Assembly (NCBI GenBank): GCA_964035545.1
Contig: OZ037766.1
Location: 33,275,773 to 33,339,772 of the forward strand
Reading direction: 5' to 3'
DNA length: 64,000 nt
From: Bugula neritina
Taxonomy: Eukaryota > Bryozoa > Gymnolaemata > Cheilostomatida > Bugulidae
Positions 52,656 through 64,000 of the stretch are shown piece after piece (position 1 is the stretch's first letter; the number at the start of each line of letters is the position of its first letter). Under the pieces are notes generated by a model that was not told where the DNA came from, did no database searches, and worked only from the letters and a program-made list of their open reading frames with translations. The translations under genes and the position numbers were made by a program.

Positions 52656-55451
52656 ATGGCTGCAGCTGGAAAAGGTGAGAAAATAAATAAACTAAAACAT
52701 CAAATCAGCAGCATTTTATTTTAGAACTGGTTACCATATGTGAATTTTATTGCAGCAATGCTTTGAATTTTGAATAAAACAGTGGTTTTTCGTTAAGCTC
52801 CCCATCTTTGTTTTGAGTTTTGTAACGCCCAAGACTGAACTTCGACGTCGACCAAATCTGAAATCATAAATGTGAAGTGAGTCAGAGTGAGAGTCTCAGT
52901 CGACGCTGTATAGTTTAGAATTTAAGTTTAGTTATACTATTACTTATAGTTATACTAATAGTAATACTTGAAGTTGTAGTTTAACTTAATGTTATTGCTA
53001 TGCTAGTTACCTCCACCTCCTCCAGATTACGATCATGCTAGACCACTAGGTAGCAGAAGCGGCATGCCTCATATGTTTACGGTTGGTCAGAAAGTAAAAT
53101 GCATACAATAGTCCATAAATTGGTTGCAGTGTGTGTTGCAATATTGTTTATTAGTACAGGTAAGTTAACCTGTCAATGTTTAGATTATTCTGTGTGTAAA
53201 TTAGTCTTGCAAGGATTGTTCCCTTTAAGGTCACGGATTGTCCGTGGCAAGAAGCTGTTATAATAGCAGTTATTATTGGTGCTGACTGATCTTGGCTGTC
53301 CTAGTGTTTGGGCCCTAGTTTGGATAAAACTTTTCGGGGTATTTATTAGTTCGTCATACGCTGCAGAGAGTGCTGGGTGATATTCTTCCTTTTGGAGTAT
53401 CCTCATAAGGAGTCTTAGCCGTTGAGTTCTTCTTCTTTCATCGAGGGCGGCCAGCTCCAGTCTTTCTTTTGCTTCTCGCACTCCTCTTCTACCCTTGATG
53501 TTAGCTATGGCTCTTACTGCCCGTGTTTGTACCTCTTCGATGGAATTTATTTCTTTTGTAGTATAATTGTACTTATGCACTCTACGGAGTACGGTATAAC
53601 ATTATGGTTTAATTTTAGTTTTACTTCAACGTTTACTTTTAGAGTTTTAGTTTCTTCTAATTTTATGATTTTCTAATTTTATAATTTATGATTTACAATT
53701 TGAATTACATCAATTTTAACTGTCAGTTGCCATCAACTCCAAGTGACCGTGACCCATACTGATGGATATTCATACTTGTACTGTAAATGTAAGATTATAA
53801 CTCTCAGTGAAACTAAATCAGCAATCTCAACTCGTTAAGTATAAGTTTTAGTTTAATTCAATAACTATAAGAGTCACCAAAAGCTGTAAAAGTAAAGTTG
53901 AAGATAGTTTACAGTCTCAGCCATTATTAACAATTATGATGATAACCACTAGGATTATTATTATAAATTATAGTAATGCCTAATGATAATTGTAATGCTA
54001 ACAGTCATAGTAATACTCACATAGCTAACCATTGGTGCCCAAGACCAAAGGACATGATGGATGGTAATTAGTTTTATTAATAATATATTATATAATAATA
54101 TCATTTCATAGTCATCACTATGATCATGTTATCATAAGGAGTGTAAGTATAAGTTAGTAAGTCATACCCTATATCATTGAGTAACATGCTAATGCAGTGG
54201 CATTATCATGCTGTCGGTTATGCTATATTTTGGTCACATTTCTTGGTATTGGTTTACAGATTTAACTGCTTGTCACCTTGTATTTGCTATAATATATGCC
54301 TTTATGTAAACCCTTGTTTGAACAGTTGAAACAGAATTTACCATTTTTACTGCTGACATGGTGATAGCCTAGTACGTTTTCTTAAATTCATCAAAATTAA
54401 TATCTCAGGTCTAAACTAAGCAAGCTCTTGTTGTCCCATGAGTTTAACATTTACAGTACTGTATTTCTTCTTAGTTGCTGAGTTTTGAAATGTCACATAT
54501 TTCTGGTATTGTCACAGTTACCTGTAGCTGTAGTTGAGTACTTTACTGCTCTGCACTTGCTTTTAGCACTACTAAAGCGGGCGTGGAATGACGTCCCCGA
54601 AGCAGTGATAGGAATTGGTGGCCTGTGTTTTGGTGAGTAGCTGGATGTAGGTCTCATGTGACTCTCAGTTATACTCTACTACTACTCTAATAGTTATACT
54701 CTACTACTAGTTATACTCTACTGCTAGTTATACTCTACTACTAGTTATACTCTACTACTAGTTGTACTCTACTACTAGTTATACTCTACTACTAGTTATA
54801 CTCTAGTACTAGTTATACTCTACTACTAGTTATACTCTACTACTAGTTATACTCTACTACCAGTTATACTCTACTACTAGTTATACTCTACTACTAGTTA
54901 TACTCTACTAATAGTTATACTCTACTACTAGTTGTACTCTACTACTAGTTATACTCTACTACTAGTTATACTCTACTACCAGTTATACTCTACTACTAGT
55001 TGTACTCTACTACTAGTTATACTCTACTACTAGTTGTACTCTACTACCAGTTGTACTCTACTACTACTACTACTATAAATTCACTGTGTAGGTCTGGCTC
55101 TAATGGCAAACACTTACCGTAATGAAGTGAAGAGAGGGTATGATGGACACAAGTATAAGTACCAATACACAGGTAAGTTGATGGCTCCCTCTAACAGTTC
55201 CCACTACTGGTTCTATGGTTCAAAGGTCAATGTGCTATGGCAATTAGTTGAGAAGTTGTGTGGCCAGTTTCATGTAGATATGCTATTGTATCTTCATGTT
55301 AATAGTAATTGCTGTGTTCCTTTCCATCGTCCAACTCTCTGCATAGCCTCCCAATACTGTTGGTCGTATCTTGTTATTACTAATTGTTGTAATTGTTTCA
55401 GTGAAGAGAAGGAGTGACGTGTGTAACCCAAACCACCCTGGCTTCAACTAG
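52656..55451 (+). CDS. Small NADH dehydrogenase (complex I) subunit, NDUFA3-like
   Basis: Exons 52656-52674, 54567-54632, 55092-55172 and 55402-55451, all phase-1 introns; 71 aa. The product begins MAAAGKALLKRAWNDVPEAV, has one hydrophobic helix (IGIGGLCFGLALMANTY, residues about 20-38) and a basic C-terminal tail (YKYQYTVKRRSDV). Size, the K-x-AWN-x-x-P opening, a single membrane helix and the KxxYTV tail match insect and other invertebrate proteins annotated as the B9/NDUFA3 accessory subunit. That would place it in the inner mitochondrial membrane arm of complex I. The family call is from memory of motif layout and is moderate; the exon structure itself is strong. Confidence 0.7.
53185..53590 (-). 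mobile_element. 5'-truncated LINE fragment in intron 1
   Basis: About 130 codons open on the minus strand, ending in a stop at 53185. The motifs IEEVQTRAVRAIANIK, LAALDERRRTQRLRLLM and NSFLPRTIRDLK are typical of the C-terminal end of non-LTR retrotransposon ORF2 (after the reverse transcriptase). The 5' part is missing, as expected for a truncated insertion; it lies antisense in the host intron. Confidence 0.75.
54665..55078. repeat. 19-bp array in intron 2 of the complex I gene
   Basis: About 21 copies of TACTCTACTACTAGTTA with single-base variants occupy most of a 459-nt intron. Confidence 0.92.
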
Positions 55452-57760
55452 CACTAGGCAACCCCCTCTCTTCCCCTGGGAATCCCCCTCTTTGGGGATC
55501 CCCCTCTCTAGGATCCCCTCTCTGGGATTTCCTTCTCCAGAAGAGTGTGCCGTAGACTCACTGTGTGATACTTGATATAATAGATTTGAGCTAATGCTTC
55601 TTATTGTGTAATTTTTGTTACTTGACTTTTAAAAGCTAAATATAAAACTACCAACACATTTACAATGATTGCACTGGTTATTATTTACACATTTCTCTAA
55701 CCTAGGTTCTTAATTAAACTTGGGGACTCTAGAACTATGCCCGTACTATTCCAATAATTCAGCCATACATTCTAGCATAGCTGCGTTAGCATCTTACTAT
55801 AGGGTGTTAGTTGTCTCCATCTGGAAAGTGAAGGTTGTCACACCTAGGGAGTGGCGCTCTTCTCCAGTATCATTTGCTACTATGATAGTTATATATTTTA
55901 TCGTTGCAAGAATTTAGGCATAAAGGCATGATTCTGATCTATGACTGCTCTCAATAGTGTCTGTAGCTGCATTTATTTAAACATCTCCAGCCCACTGGCT
56001 GAGCAAACTTCTTAGAAACGCTTTGACCTCCAGGCAAGAGCTTTTGTTAACCCCTTGTGTCCTGCGTGCCCCTTCACTTCTGACTATGGGACCCCTGTGT
56101 CCTGCGTACCCCTTCACTTCTGAATATGGGACCCCTGTGTCCTGCGTGCCCCTTCACTTCTGACTATGGGACTAAACTTGTCAAAGTGGGCTAGACTTGT
56201 CAAAGTGGGCTGAACTTGTCAAAGTGGGCTGGACTTGTCAAAGTGGGCTGAACTTGTCAAAGTGGGCTGAACTTGTCAAAGTGGGCTGGACTTATCAAAG
56301 TATGGTGGTGCTGCAGTGTTACCCTATCTTCAGATAGACAAGGGCAGGCTGTTGGTCAGTTTCCCACTCAAGTAATTGTCTTGTCCCACGAGACTGCGGG
56401 GTGATTCTACACACGGTTGCTGATAAGTTTAAAGCCATTTAATATGTTACATGTCCAAGAGTTACTTGACTACCTTTGAGAGGTTCCATCTGAAGTATAT
56501 ATTTTAATTTATCTTATAGGTGAGGTTTGGCTTATAGGTAAGGTTTATCTTGTAGGTGAGGTTTATCTTGTAGGTGAGGTTTAGTTTATAGGTGAGGTTT
56601 ATCTTATAAGTGAGGTTTATCTTATAGGGGAGGTTTATCTTATAGGGGAGGTTTATCTTATAAGTGAGGTTTATCTTATAGAGGAGGTTTATCTTATAGG
56701 TGAGGTTTAGTTTATAGGTGAGGTTGACTAATTCTGCTGTATAAAATGCTTCATTTGTGGAAATATGTTAAATAGAAATCTTGCAATTTCCGCACGGTTC
56801 GTGTACCTATATATGAACATCTCAAATGGATTTACAATTTGAGCCTACTTGATGGCAAATGCCAACTAAATGTACTGTCTACCAAGCTATATGCTGACTC
56901 TCCAAAGATAAATACAACATTCCTCACCAGATGTAATACCTACTCAGGTATGGTGAAAATCTTCCATCACAAAATAGCATTCAACCCTGCAGTAAAAAGT
57001 TACACCTAGTTTATAAATACTCCTGTTTAGTGTACAACAAAATTGAAATTGGATTGAACATGGAAAATCCTCAAAAACAAAGTCAATGCTCATTGTACAG
57101 ATGAGTTAGACTTCACAACAGTTACTAGTGAACTGCCTTTGATTTTATTTAGACATTATCATGACAAGTGTAGTCGACTGCATGAATCAAATTAGCAATG
57201 CTGATGTTTGAAAATGTATGACTTTCAAAATGTCGGCATCCTTACATATGGATAGTACAAGAGTTAGTTGAGTGCCACATTTTACCGAATTCATACTGAA
57301 ATAAACATTTGCCGTGCAAAAATAAAACATATACTGGTGCACATCTATTATTCCATAAATGTATTGCCTTTCTTTCATCATATTATAAAGCCAAACAAAG
57401 TACGTAATATTTTCACATATACGTATTTTTATTTATAAGCTATAATGCAGTATAAAATCCATCATTGGAGTAAAATAAAAATATCACAGGTATATACACA
57501 AACAGGCAAAAAATTGCGTGGGTAAAAAATAAAGTTGTTAGCTTAACAAAAATAATATACCATGAGCAGTGGGAATGTGTAGTAAGCACAGAAAGTAATA
57601 TAAAAGAGTTAAGTATTTACATCAAACTGCCCTGTTTCAGTTACACTATAAAAAGAGACTAGAAATATACTATGGTATATATTATAGAATGGGTGCATTC
57701 CATCTGCATCATAATACCAAAAGGTATGTAGATGAAGAATTTATATTGTGGAAAGCACAT
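55452..57760. other. Intergenic region with minor repeats
   Basis: Just after the complex I stop is a C/T-rich stretch (55460-55545, repeats of CCCCCTCTC). At 56055-56165 are repeats of TGTGTCCTGCGTGCCCCTTC, at 56170-56300 a 20-bp repeat with CTTGTCAAAGTGGGCTG, and at 56505-56728 a 21-bp repeat with GTGAGGTTTATCTTATAGG. An unexplained plus-strand open stretch is at 56777-57002. An AATAAA-type signal for the minus-strand receptor lies near 57431. Confidence 0.6.
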
Positions 57761-60700
57761 TCAGCCAAACCAATTGTTTATGTAGACAGAATCACTATCA
57801 TTGTTTACCATCAAGATATTTTGCTTGTGGTTGGTTGGCTGTAAGGGTTCTGTAAAAATAGTTAACAAGAGAAGTAAAATCTACAACTACTGTAAACTCA
57901 GTACTAGAACTACTGTAAACTCAGTACTAGAACTACTGTAAACTCAGTACTATAACTACTGTAAACTCAGTACTATAACGACTGTAAACTCAGTACTACA
58001 ACTACTGTAAACTCAGTACTATAACTACTGTAAACTCAGTACTAGAACTACTGTAAACTCAGTACTACAACTACTGTATACTCAGTACTACAACTACTGT
58101 AAACTCAGTACTATAACTACTGTAAACTCAGTACTAGAACTACTGTAAACTCAGTACTACAACTACTGTAAACTCAGTACTAGAACTACTGTAAACTCAG
58201 TACTATAACGACTGTAAACTCAGTACTATAACGACTGTAAACTCAGTACTACAACTACTGTAAACTCAGTACTAGAACTACTGTAAACTCAGTACTAGAA
58301 CTACTGTAAACTCAGTACTACAACTACTGTAAACTCAGTACTAGAACTACTGTAAACTCAGTACTATAACGACTGTAAACTCAGTACTACAACTACTGCA
58401 AACTCAGTACAACTACTGTAAACTCAGTATTATAGCTACTGTATACTCAGTACTACAACTACTGTAAACTCAGTACTACAACTACTGTAAACTCAGTACT
58501 ACAACTACTGCAAACTCAGTACAACTACTGTAAACTCAGTATTATAGCTACTGTATACTCAGTACTACAACTATTGTAAACTCAGTACTACAACTACTGT
58601 AAACTCAGTACTAGAACTACTGTAAACTCAGTACTATAACGACTGTAAACTCAGTACTACAACTACTGCAAACTCAGTACAACTACTGTAAACTCAGTAT
58701 TATAGCTACTGTATACTCAGTACTACAACTACTGTAAACTCAGTACTACAACTACTGTAAACTCAGTACTACAACTACTGCAAACTCAGTACAACTACTG
58801 TAAACTCAGTATTATAGCTACTGTATACTCAGTACTACAACTATTGTAAAGACCCACCTCTTCCCCTGAAGCTGTAAGCTCCCCAAGTTACTACGAGGCC
58901 AACTAGAAGCACAAAGAAAACCACAGCATATGTTAATGAAAAAAACTGCGGATACCAGGTCCACTTTTCTTCAGCAACTTCTGAAGATGGTTGGATAAGC
59001 CAAGACACAGTGGCTGATTCACCTGTAACAGGAATTTGAAATAGTTATGAAATACAATGACACCATAACTGATGCTAATATGATATTATATAACTGATGC
59101 TAATATGATATTATAATATAACTGATGCTAATATGATATTATAATATAACTGATGCTAATATGATATTATAATATAACTGATGCTAATGTGATATTATAA
59201 TATAACTGGTGCTAATGTGATATTATATAACTGATGCTAATATGATATTATAATATAACTGATGCTAATATAGTATAATATAACTGATTTTATTACCATT
59301 GCTTTAGTTTAGTAGATATGCTCACCAATTGCATTTTTAGCAACACATTGTAGCACCACCATGTTCTCTTCTTCAGCTCCACCCCGAGTCACATTGTAGA
59401 GTGACCAGGTGAATGTTTCAAGAGGAGGATTTCCCCTGACATACTGGGAACAGTTGAGAAGAGACGTATCAGATCCTCCGTCCAGAAGTCTACCACCAGT
59501 AAGGCTCTCCATGTCTGTGACACACATAACTAGTTTAAGCACATTCACAAATTCAGCTAAAACTGCAGCTACATTTAAGAAAGTGCCTCTTTATATTTTG
59601 TGTTGCTGTGACAGTTAAACTAATGTTAGATTTGTTAAAATAATAACTCAACCCCAATTACTGACAAAAGGAAAGTAACGAGAAATTGTTTCACAGCTAA
59701 ACTCACAATGAGGGTAAACAACTGTAGAGATAGTTGTGTTTCCTCCCAACCAGCTAGGGTGGGCCGTATCAATGCAAGTGATGGTAACTCCGCTCCTGTC
59801 ATGTGGCGTAGGGGTGTAGGTTTGCACACTGGTCAACTCTCCGTTGAGAACTGTGTAATATAGAGTTTAGATTATATACTGTGTAATATAGGGTTTAGAT
59901 TATATACTGTGTAATATAGGGTTTAGATTATATACTGTGTAATATAAAGTTTAGATTATATACTGAGTAATATAGAGTTTATATTATATACTGAGTAATA
60001 TAGAGTTTAGATTATATACTGTGTAATATAGGGTTTAGATTATATATTGTGTAATATAGAGTTTAGATTATATACTGTGTAATATAGAGTTTAGATTATA
60101 TACTGTGTAATAGAGAGTTTATTTTATATACTGAGTAATATAGAGTTTAGATTATATACTGTGTAATATAGGGTTTAGATTATATACTATGTAATATAGA
60201 GTTTAGATTATATACTGTGTAATATAGAGTTTAGATTATATACTGTGTAATATAGAGTTTAGATTATATACTGTGTAATATAGAGTTTAGATTATATACT
60301 ACACAGTCTTGGTAATACCAACCTGTCAAGCTGGTAATACCGTACTCATACCTGGAGTTAGGCTGTTAGTTTATCTGAACTTACTGTACTCATAAGTTGA
60401 ATCTGGAAAACCTCCCACGGATGTGCATCTAAACGTCAACTCTTCCCCTTCTTTAGCTGTTTCCGGAAAAACTTCCAGCTGCAGATTTTGAGGAGCTGCA
60501 ATCAGCAGAAAATGTTAGAAGATTTAGGATGGTAATATTATTATCCCTTAGTCTGGTAGCTACATGTAAGTTATTGATTTTAGCCAGTATACTACAACAT
60601 ACAGTGTAAAAAGTAGAGACTCTACCTGATATCTGTGTTAACTTCTGCTCCACAATCAGCAACTGCCTCCCTCCAGCACCACTCAGACTACACAATAATC

Positions 60701-62461
60701 TCCGTTCAAAAGCAGTTTTAGAGCTATCAACGCTGACAGCTAAACTTTCCAAAAATAGCCCAAGTACTTCGTGCAAATCAATTATTGAAGTACGAAATAG
60801 GACAGAATCGACTTGTGATGAAACATGCAAGGTACTTTTCTCAGTCCAGCAGTTGTACTGCACTCTGCCGGAGTAGATTGCCAGCAGTTCCATCTGAAGC
60901 TGATTGTAATGTTGAGTACCTGAATAAATTAGGGAGTTGACCTGAAATGGACATAGCCTACAGCCCCACACCTATCACACCATGTGAGGTTGTTAGGTTG
61001 GAGGTTGTTATGCACCTCACCCACACCAACAAAATCAACAGGATGTTAAAGCTGAGCAGTAGAGGGGAAGGGAGATTTACCTCAGTGACTCCTGGTAAGC
61101 TTGGTAATCTAACAGTTTCATTAGAAAGGTTATAAAAAGATTGTAAGAAAAGATAATCGATTGCCCTATATAACCTAAAAATATATTCTAACACTTCTTC
61201 CAGCTGAGTTAGACATGTTTGAAATTGGTTCTAAATTTCTATTTCTGCAAAGAAGAGCTGATCCCAGGCTAAAACATTTCCCAGGGACAGGACTAGATGG
61301 GGGTTGTCCTCTCTGGTGTATGTGAAGAGCAGGTATATTCTGTCATGTTGGTGGGAAGTTAAAAGTTACTGGATTAGTGACTGAGTCAAAGTTACAGCAA
61401 TAAAACAAGCTCTGCTAGCGTATAAACAATTACATGCTCGGTAAGTTGACTATGTAATTACTTTTTGGATATAGTTGAATATATTGTTAAATTCTATCAG
61501 ATTTACATATAATACAAGCAGTGAGCTGTAAACATAAAACTGCTCGGCCCTCTACATGCACATAGATGCTATAACCTGGAGGTACATGTTTCATACTGCC
61601 TTACATACAAAAGGTGGGGAACCCTTCTTTTAATATCCTAATACCACCGATTTCATGTTGCAGATGTAAGTTCATTGCTAAAAGCAGGTAAATTGAATAA
61701 ATGAAGCATTATTTAATATACGGCATATGCTGATACACTGAAGGTATTATTAACAAACATGTTACCTGTTGTTGTGGTGACGTACTGTTCAACACACACT
61801 AGCAGCTCCTCTTCAGCATGATTAACATAGCATATAGATTGCTCTCCTGAATCATGCTTAATTGTGCGGAACACCCAAAAAGCTTTATAGAATCTTACTA
61901 TAGGCTTAAATGTAGGTGGTTCATTCACTATGCGTGGACTGATAGAAGGACTATCTGGAGAGAAAGGTATGCCTCTAGATAGCTTCTTCAAGGCTTTACT
62001 AGAAGCCCAGTCCCAAGAGAAGACATCAATTGGCTCCTGTCTATTAGAATGCTGAGCACCTAAACATAAAGAGACAACAATATACTATAGAACATACTGT
62101 TATAGACTGTACAGTTATAGAACATACAGTTATAGAACATATACTACACACAAATGGAATTAACAGATATTGCTAAATTTTGAAGTTAAACTGCATTAAG
62201 CAAGTGTTACTACTTTGCTTTTCAGATATAAATACTTGAAGAAGATGAATTTGGAAGGGACTGTTATGATGAACTTCCCTCTCTTTATACTCTAGATCTA
62301 ACAGCTGATTGAGGCTAATAAAATAAGAGGGCGACTTCTCATGTGCCCAAATAAAATGCAATGCTTAGGATATGCAAAAACAGGATATGAGCATAAATGT
62401 TCATACCTGCTACGCCATACGCCAGTAGGAAGCTCCACGTGATAGAGTTGATAAGAAACAT
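57761..62461 (-). CDS. Ig-domain single-pass membrane receptor, 446 aa
   Basis: Exons (minus): 62407-62461, 61766-62059, 60626-60919, 60385-60495, 59707-59850, 59326-59514, 58858-59022, 57761-57849; every intron is phase 1. Residues 1-18 are a signal peptide (MFLINSITWSFLLAYGVA). Exons 2 and 3 (both 294 nt) encode two related 98-residue modules I do not recognise. Exons 4-5 form an Ig-like domain (LTFRCTSVGG ... VTITCIDTAHPSW) and exon 6 a second short one (LLNCSQYV ... VVLQCVAKNAIG). Exon 7 gives a transmembrane helix near 389-409 (VVFFVLLVGLVV). The cytoplasmic tail of about 37 residues has a Tyr (SVYINNW) but no ITAM. It is likely a cell-surface adhesion or immune-type receptor; the ligand is unknown. 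Symmetric 1-1 exons would allow cassette shuffling. Confidence 0.82.
57882..58853. repeat. 22-23 bp array in receptor intron 7
   Basis: About 42 copies of ACTGTAAACTCAGTACTA plus AC/GA/TA variants. It begins about 6 nt from the exon 7 donor GTGGGT (58852-58857). A block with TATTATAGC and a shortened CAGTACAACT recurs about every 120-245 bp, a local higher-order pattern. Confidence 0.92.
59060..59285. repeat. AT-rich array in receptor intron 6
   Basis: About nine copies of AACTGATGCTAATATGATAT with variable TA tails (23-30 bp period) between exons 6 and 7. Confidence 0.85.
59851..60302. repeat. 28-bp array carrying the 3' splice site (receptor intron 4)
   Basis: About 16 copies. In transcript sense each includes CTATATTACACAG, identical to the functional acceptor of exon 5 at 59851. 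The repeat phase starts exactly at the splice site. Confidence 0.95.
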
Positions 62462-62790
62462 CCTCAAGCACAGCTTTGCATGGCCCACGAACAGACAAGC
62501 TGCACCACACAGAACTTAAATAAACACAAAAATCTTACAGATTGTGTAAAAACCCCCATGATCAAAGTGTTGATCAATTCAACTAAATTGCGTGCCATTC
62601 ATTTAAATGTTTTCCTATATTTTATATTCATACAAGTGTAGCCTAAACAATTCCTAGTCATGTACTATTACCTGCTTGTTAATTGGGTAATAATTCCATA
62701 AGAAAAACTCTGAATATTTACCCATGTTGTTTATAAAAATACACTTACATTAGAGTTACACACATTACTGATCTAATAACTATCAGCTTG

Positions 62791-63083
62791 TGTTGATGAT
62801 AGCGTCTGACAATTGACTTAGACCTCAGGCTATCAGCTAAATACTTAATACTAACACTCTGTAGCGATTCAACCTATAACTGTTATAACCCAACACGCTG
62901 ATATGTTTGGCTTCCCATCGTCATTCTATTGTTACAAGTACATTCTCTGGCTTATGGTTTGAGACAGATTAAAGATTACTTATCACACGAAACTAACCCA
63001 AACTTTCTTATCACAATACCTGTTTATCCACAAACAATTACAATAACAATTACAAAACATTGTAACACTCACAGACATAAACA
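62791..63083 (+). mobile_element. 5' LTR of a Ty3/gypsy-type retrotransposon
   Basis: 293 bp from TGTTGATGAT to ATAAACA, with inverted ends TGTT/AACA, directly followed by a primer-binding-site-like sequence and then gag. The matching 3' LTR lies outside the window, so boundaries are inferred from the ends and the binding site. Confidence 0.6.
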
Positions 63084-63100
63084 TGGTGCCCCGAGTGAGG
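63084..63100 (+). other. Putative tRNA primer-binding site
   Basis: TGGTGCCCCGAGTGAGG begins with TGG, the complement of the tRNA CCA end, immediately after the LTR's terminal CA. I could not identify the tRNA with confidence. Confidence 0.55.
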
Positions 63101-63179
63101 AAGTTATCACACTGAACGCTACCTATAGTACAGCTAGTTCCTGATAACTGATACAAGATAAGAAATAGTTATTGTAAAC

Positions 63180-64000
63180 ATGGCAACTGCACAAGATTTC
63201 CTTATGCCCAAACCCCTGCAAGATGGTGCAGAGTTGTCCACCCAATGGTCCCGCTTCAAAGAAGAATTCGACTATTACCTAATAGCTGCAGAAAAATCTG
63301 ACAAAGAGGATAAAATAAAAATAGCCATTCTACTGCGGACCATTGGACCAAGAGGTGTAGACATATTCAAAAGTTTCAAGTTTGGGGAAGGAGAATCTAA
63401 AGATGTTTACAAGGATGTCCTAGGAAAATTTGACAACTTTTGTAAAAAGACCTCCAACAAAATAATCAAAAGACATCAACTGCTATCGACAAAACAGGAA
63501 TGCTTATCAATAGATGAGTATGTCACCAACTTACATAAGATCGCCAGAGAATGTGACCTTGGTGACATGTACGATGACTTTTTTATGCAGGCCTTACTTC
63601 TTGGCATCAACGACGAACAACTGCGGAGAAAACTGTTCGAGGAGTCAGAAAACATAGACCTCGAAAAAGCTATTAAAAAGTGCAAATTGGCTGAGAGCTC
63701 TCAGAGTGATATGAAGGCTATTAAAGCGGAAGGAGAATCAATTCATATGCTTGGTCACAAGCCCACTAAAGCAAACAAAAGTGTTAAACAGTACTTACAC
63801 ACAACTGACAAGGAAGCGAATAATCCTACTAAATCTAACTGTGGAAACTGTGGCAATTCTCATCCTCCTCGCAAATGCCCAGCATATGGCAAACAGTGCA
63901 GTAACTGCAAGAAATTCAACCACTTCAGAGCGGTCTGCAGATCCAAGAGAAACGGCAGAATAAATGCAGTCGCTGAACACATAGCTTCTGACGAGAGCAG
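63180..64000 (+). CDS. Retrotransposon Gag (continues past the window)
   Basis: Open from ATG at 63180 to the window end with no stop (over 270 codons). It begins MATAQDFLMPKPLQDGAELS. The capsid-like region (STQWSRFKEEFDYYLIAAEK, then DEYVTNLHKIARECD) is typical of Ty3/gypsy Gag with W-x3-F. Two zinc knuckles follow: CGNCGNSHPPRKC and CSNCKKFNHFRAVC (the latter a canonical CX2CX4HX4C). The frame is intact, so the element may be young. Protease, reverse transcriptase, RNase H and integrase would be expected to the right. It is inserted about 330 bp upstream of the receptor start codon, in the opposite direction. Confidence 0.9.
   Translation, partial: MATAQDFLMPKPLQDGAELSTQWSRFKEEFDYYLIAAEKSDKEDKIKIAILLRTIGPRGVDIFKSFKFGEGESKDVYKDVLGKFDNFCKKTSNKIIKRHQLLSTKQECLSIDEYVTNLHKIARECDLGDMYDDFFMQALLLGINDEQLRRKLFEESENIDLEKAIKKCKLAESSQSDMKAIKAEGESIHMLGHKPTKANKSVKQYLHTTDKEANNPTKSNCGNCGNSHPPRKCPAYGKQCSNCKKFNHFRAVCRSKRNGRINAVAEHIASDES

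Noticed and set aside
53422-53676. Plus-strand 84-codon frame
   Set aside because: Antisense to the LINE ORF2 fragment and without motifs.

Overview
This is a window of animal nuclear DNA: spliced genes with GT-AG introns, AT-rich intergenic DNA and many tandem arrays. The gene set points to a bilaterian. I infer a lophotrochozoan, perhaps a mollusc, from a short-chain collagen C4-like protein, C-type lectins and an invertebrate DEG/ENaC channel; the species cannot be fixed from sequence alone.

Layout, left to right. (1) 242-666 (-): the first two coding exons of a secreted protein that runs off the left edge. (2) 2452-11470 (-): an 11-exon DEG/ENaC sodium channel of 473 codons. (3) 12.2-13.6 kb: a tRNA-derived SINE and two perfect spacer-less palindromes set between (TA)n tracts. 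(4) 14900-20155 (+): a six-exon type II membrane collagen with a C4-type C-terminal domain. (5) 21.5-31.4 kb: three related C-type lectin loci (a pseudogene, a copy with one frameshift and an intact copy) around an intronless ankyrin-repeat gene. (6) 31.4-35.2 kb: gene-poor, rich in simple repeats. (7) 35637-37410 (-): an unidentified two-exon gene. (8) 38734-52448 (-): the 17-exon gene for the nuclear exosome exonuclease EXOSC10/Rrp6. (9) 52656-55451 (+): a four-exon gene for a small complex I subunit (NDUFA3-like), divergent from EXOSC10 across 207 bp. (10) 57761-62461 (-): an eight-exon single-pass Ig-domain receptor with a duplicated unknown module. (11) 62791 to the right edge (+): the 5' LTR, primer-binding site and gag of a Ty3/gypsy-type retrotransposon.

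The most striking feature is how the introns are built. More than 15 introns in five genes contain long minisatellites that start at, or include, the exon/intron junction. In EXOSC10 introns 9, 11 and 14 every repeat copy carries the last 28, 20 or 15 bases of the preceding exon plus its 5' splice site. In EXOSC10 intron 8 and Ig-receptor intron 4 every copy carries the 3' splice site. In the channel gene about 100 copies of a 39-bp unit each repeat the real GTAAGT donor and stay open in the coding frame. The introns therefore look as if they grew by tandem duplication of their own splice junctions, leaving dozens of decoy splice sites in housekeeping genes.

Exon models were built by hand from reading-frame continuity, splice-phase agreement and family motifs. 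No alignment or transcript data were available.
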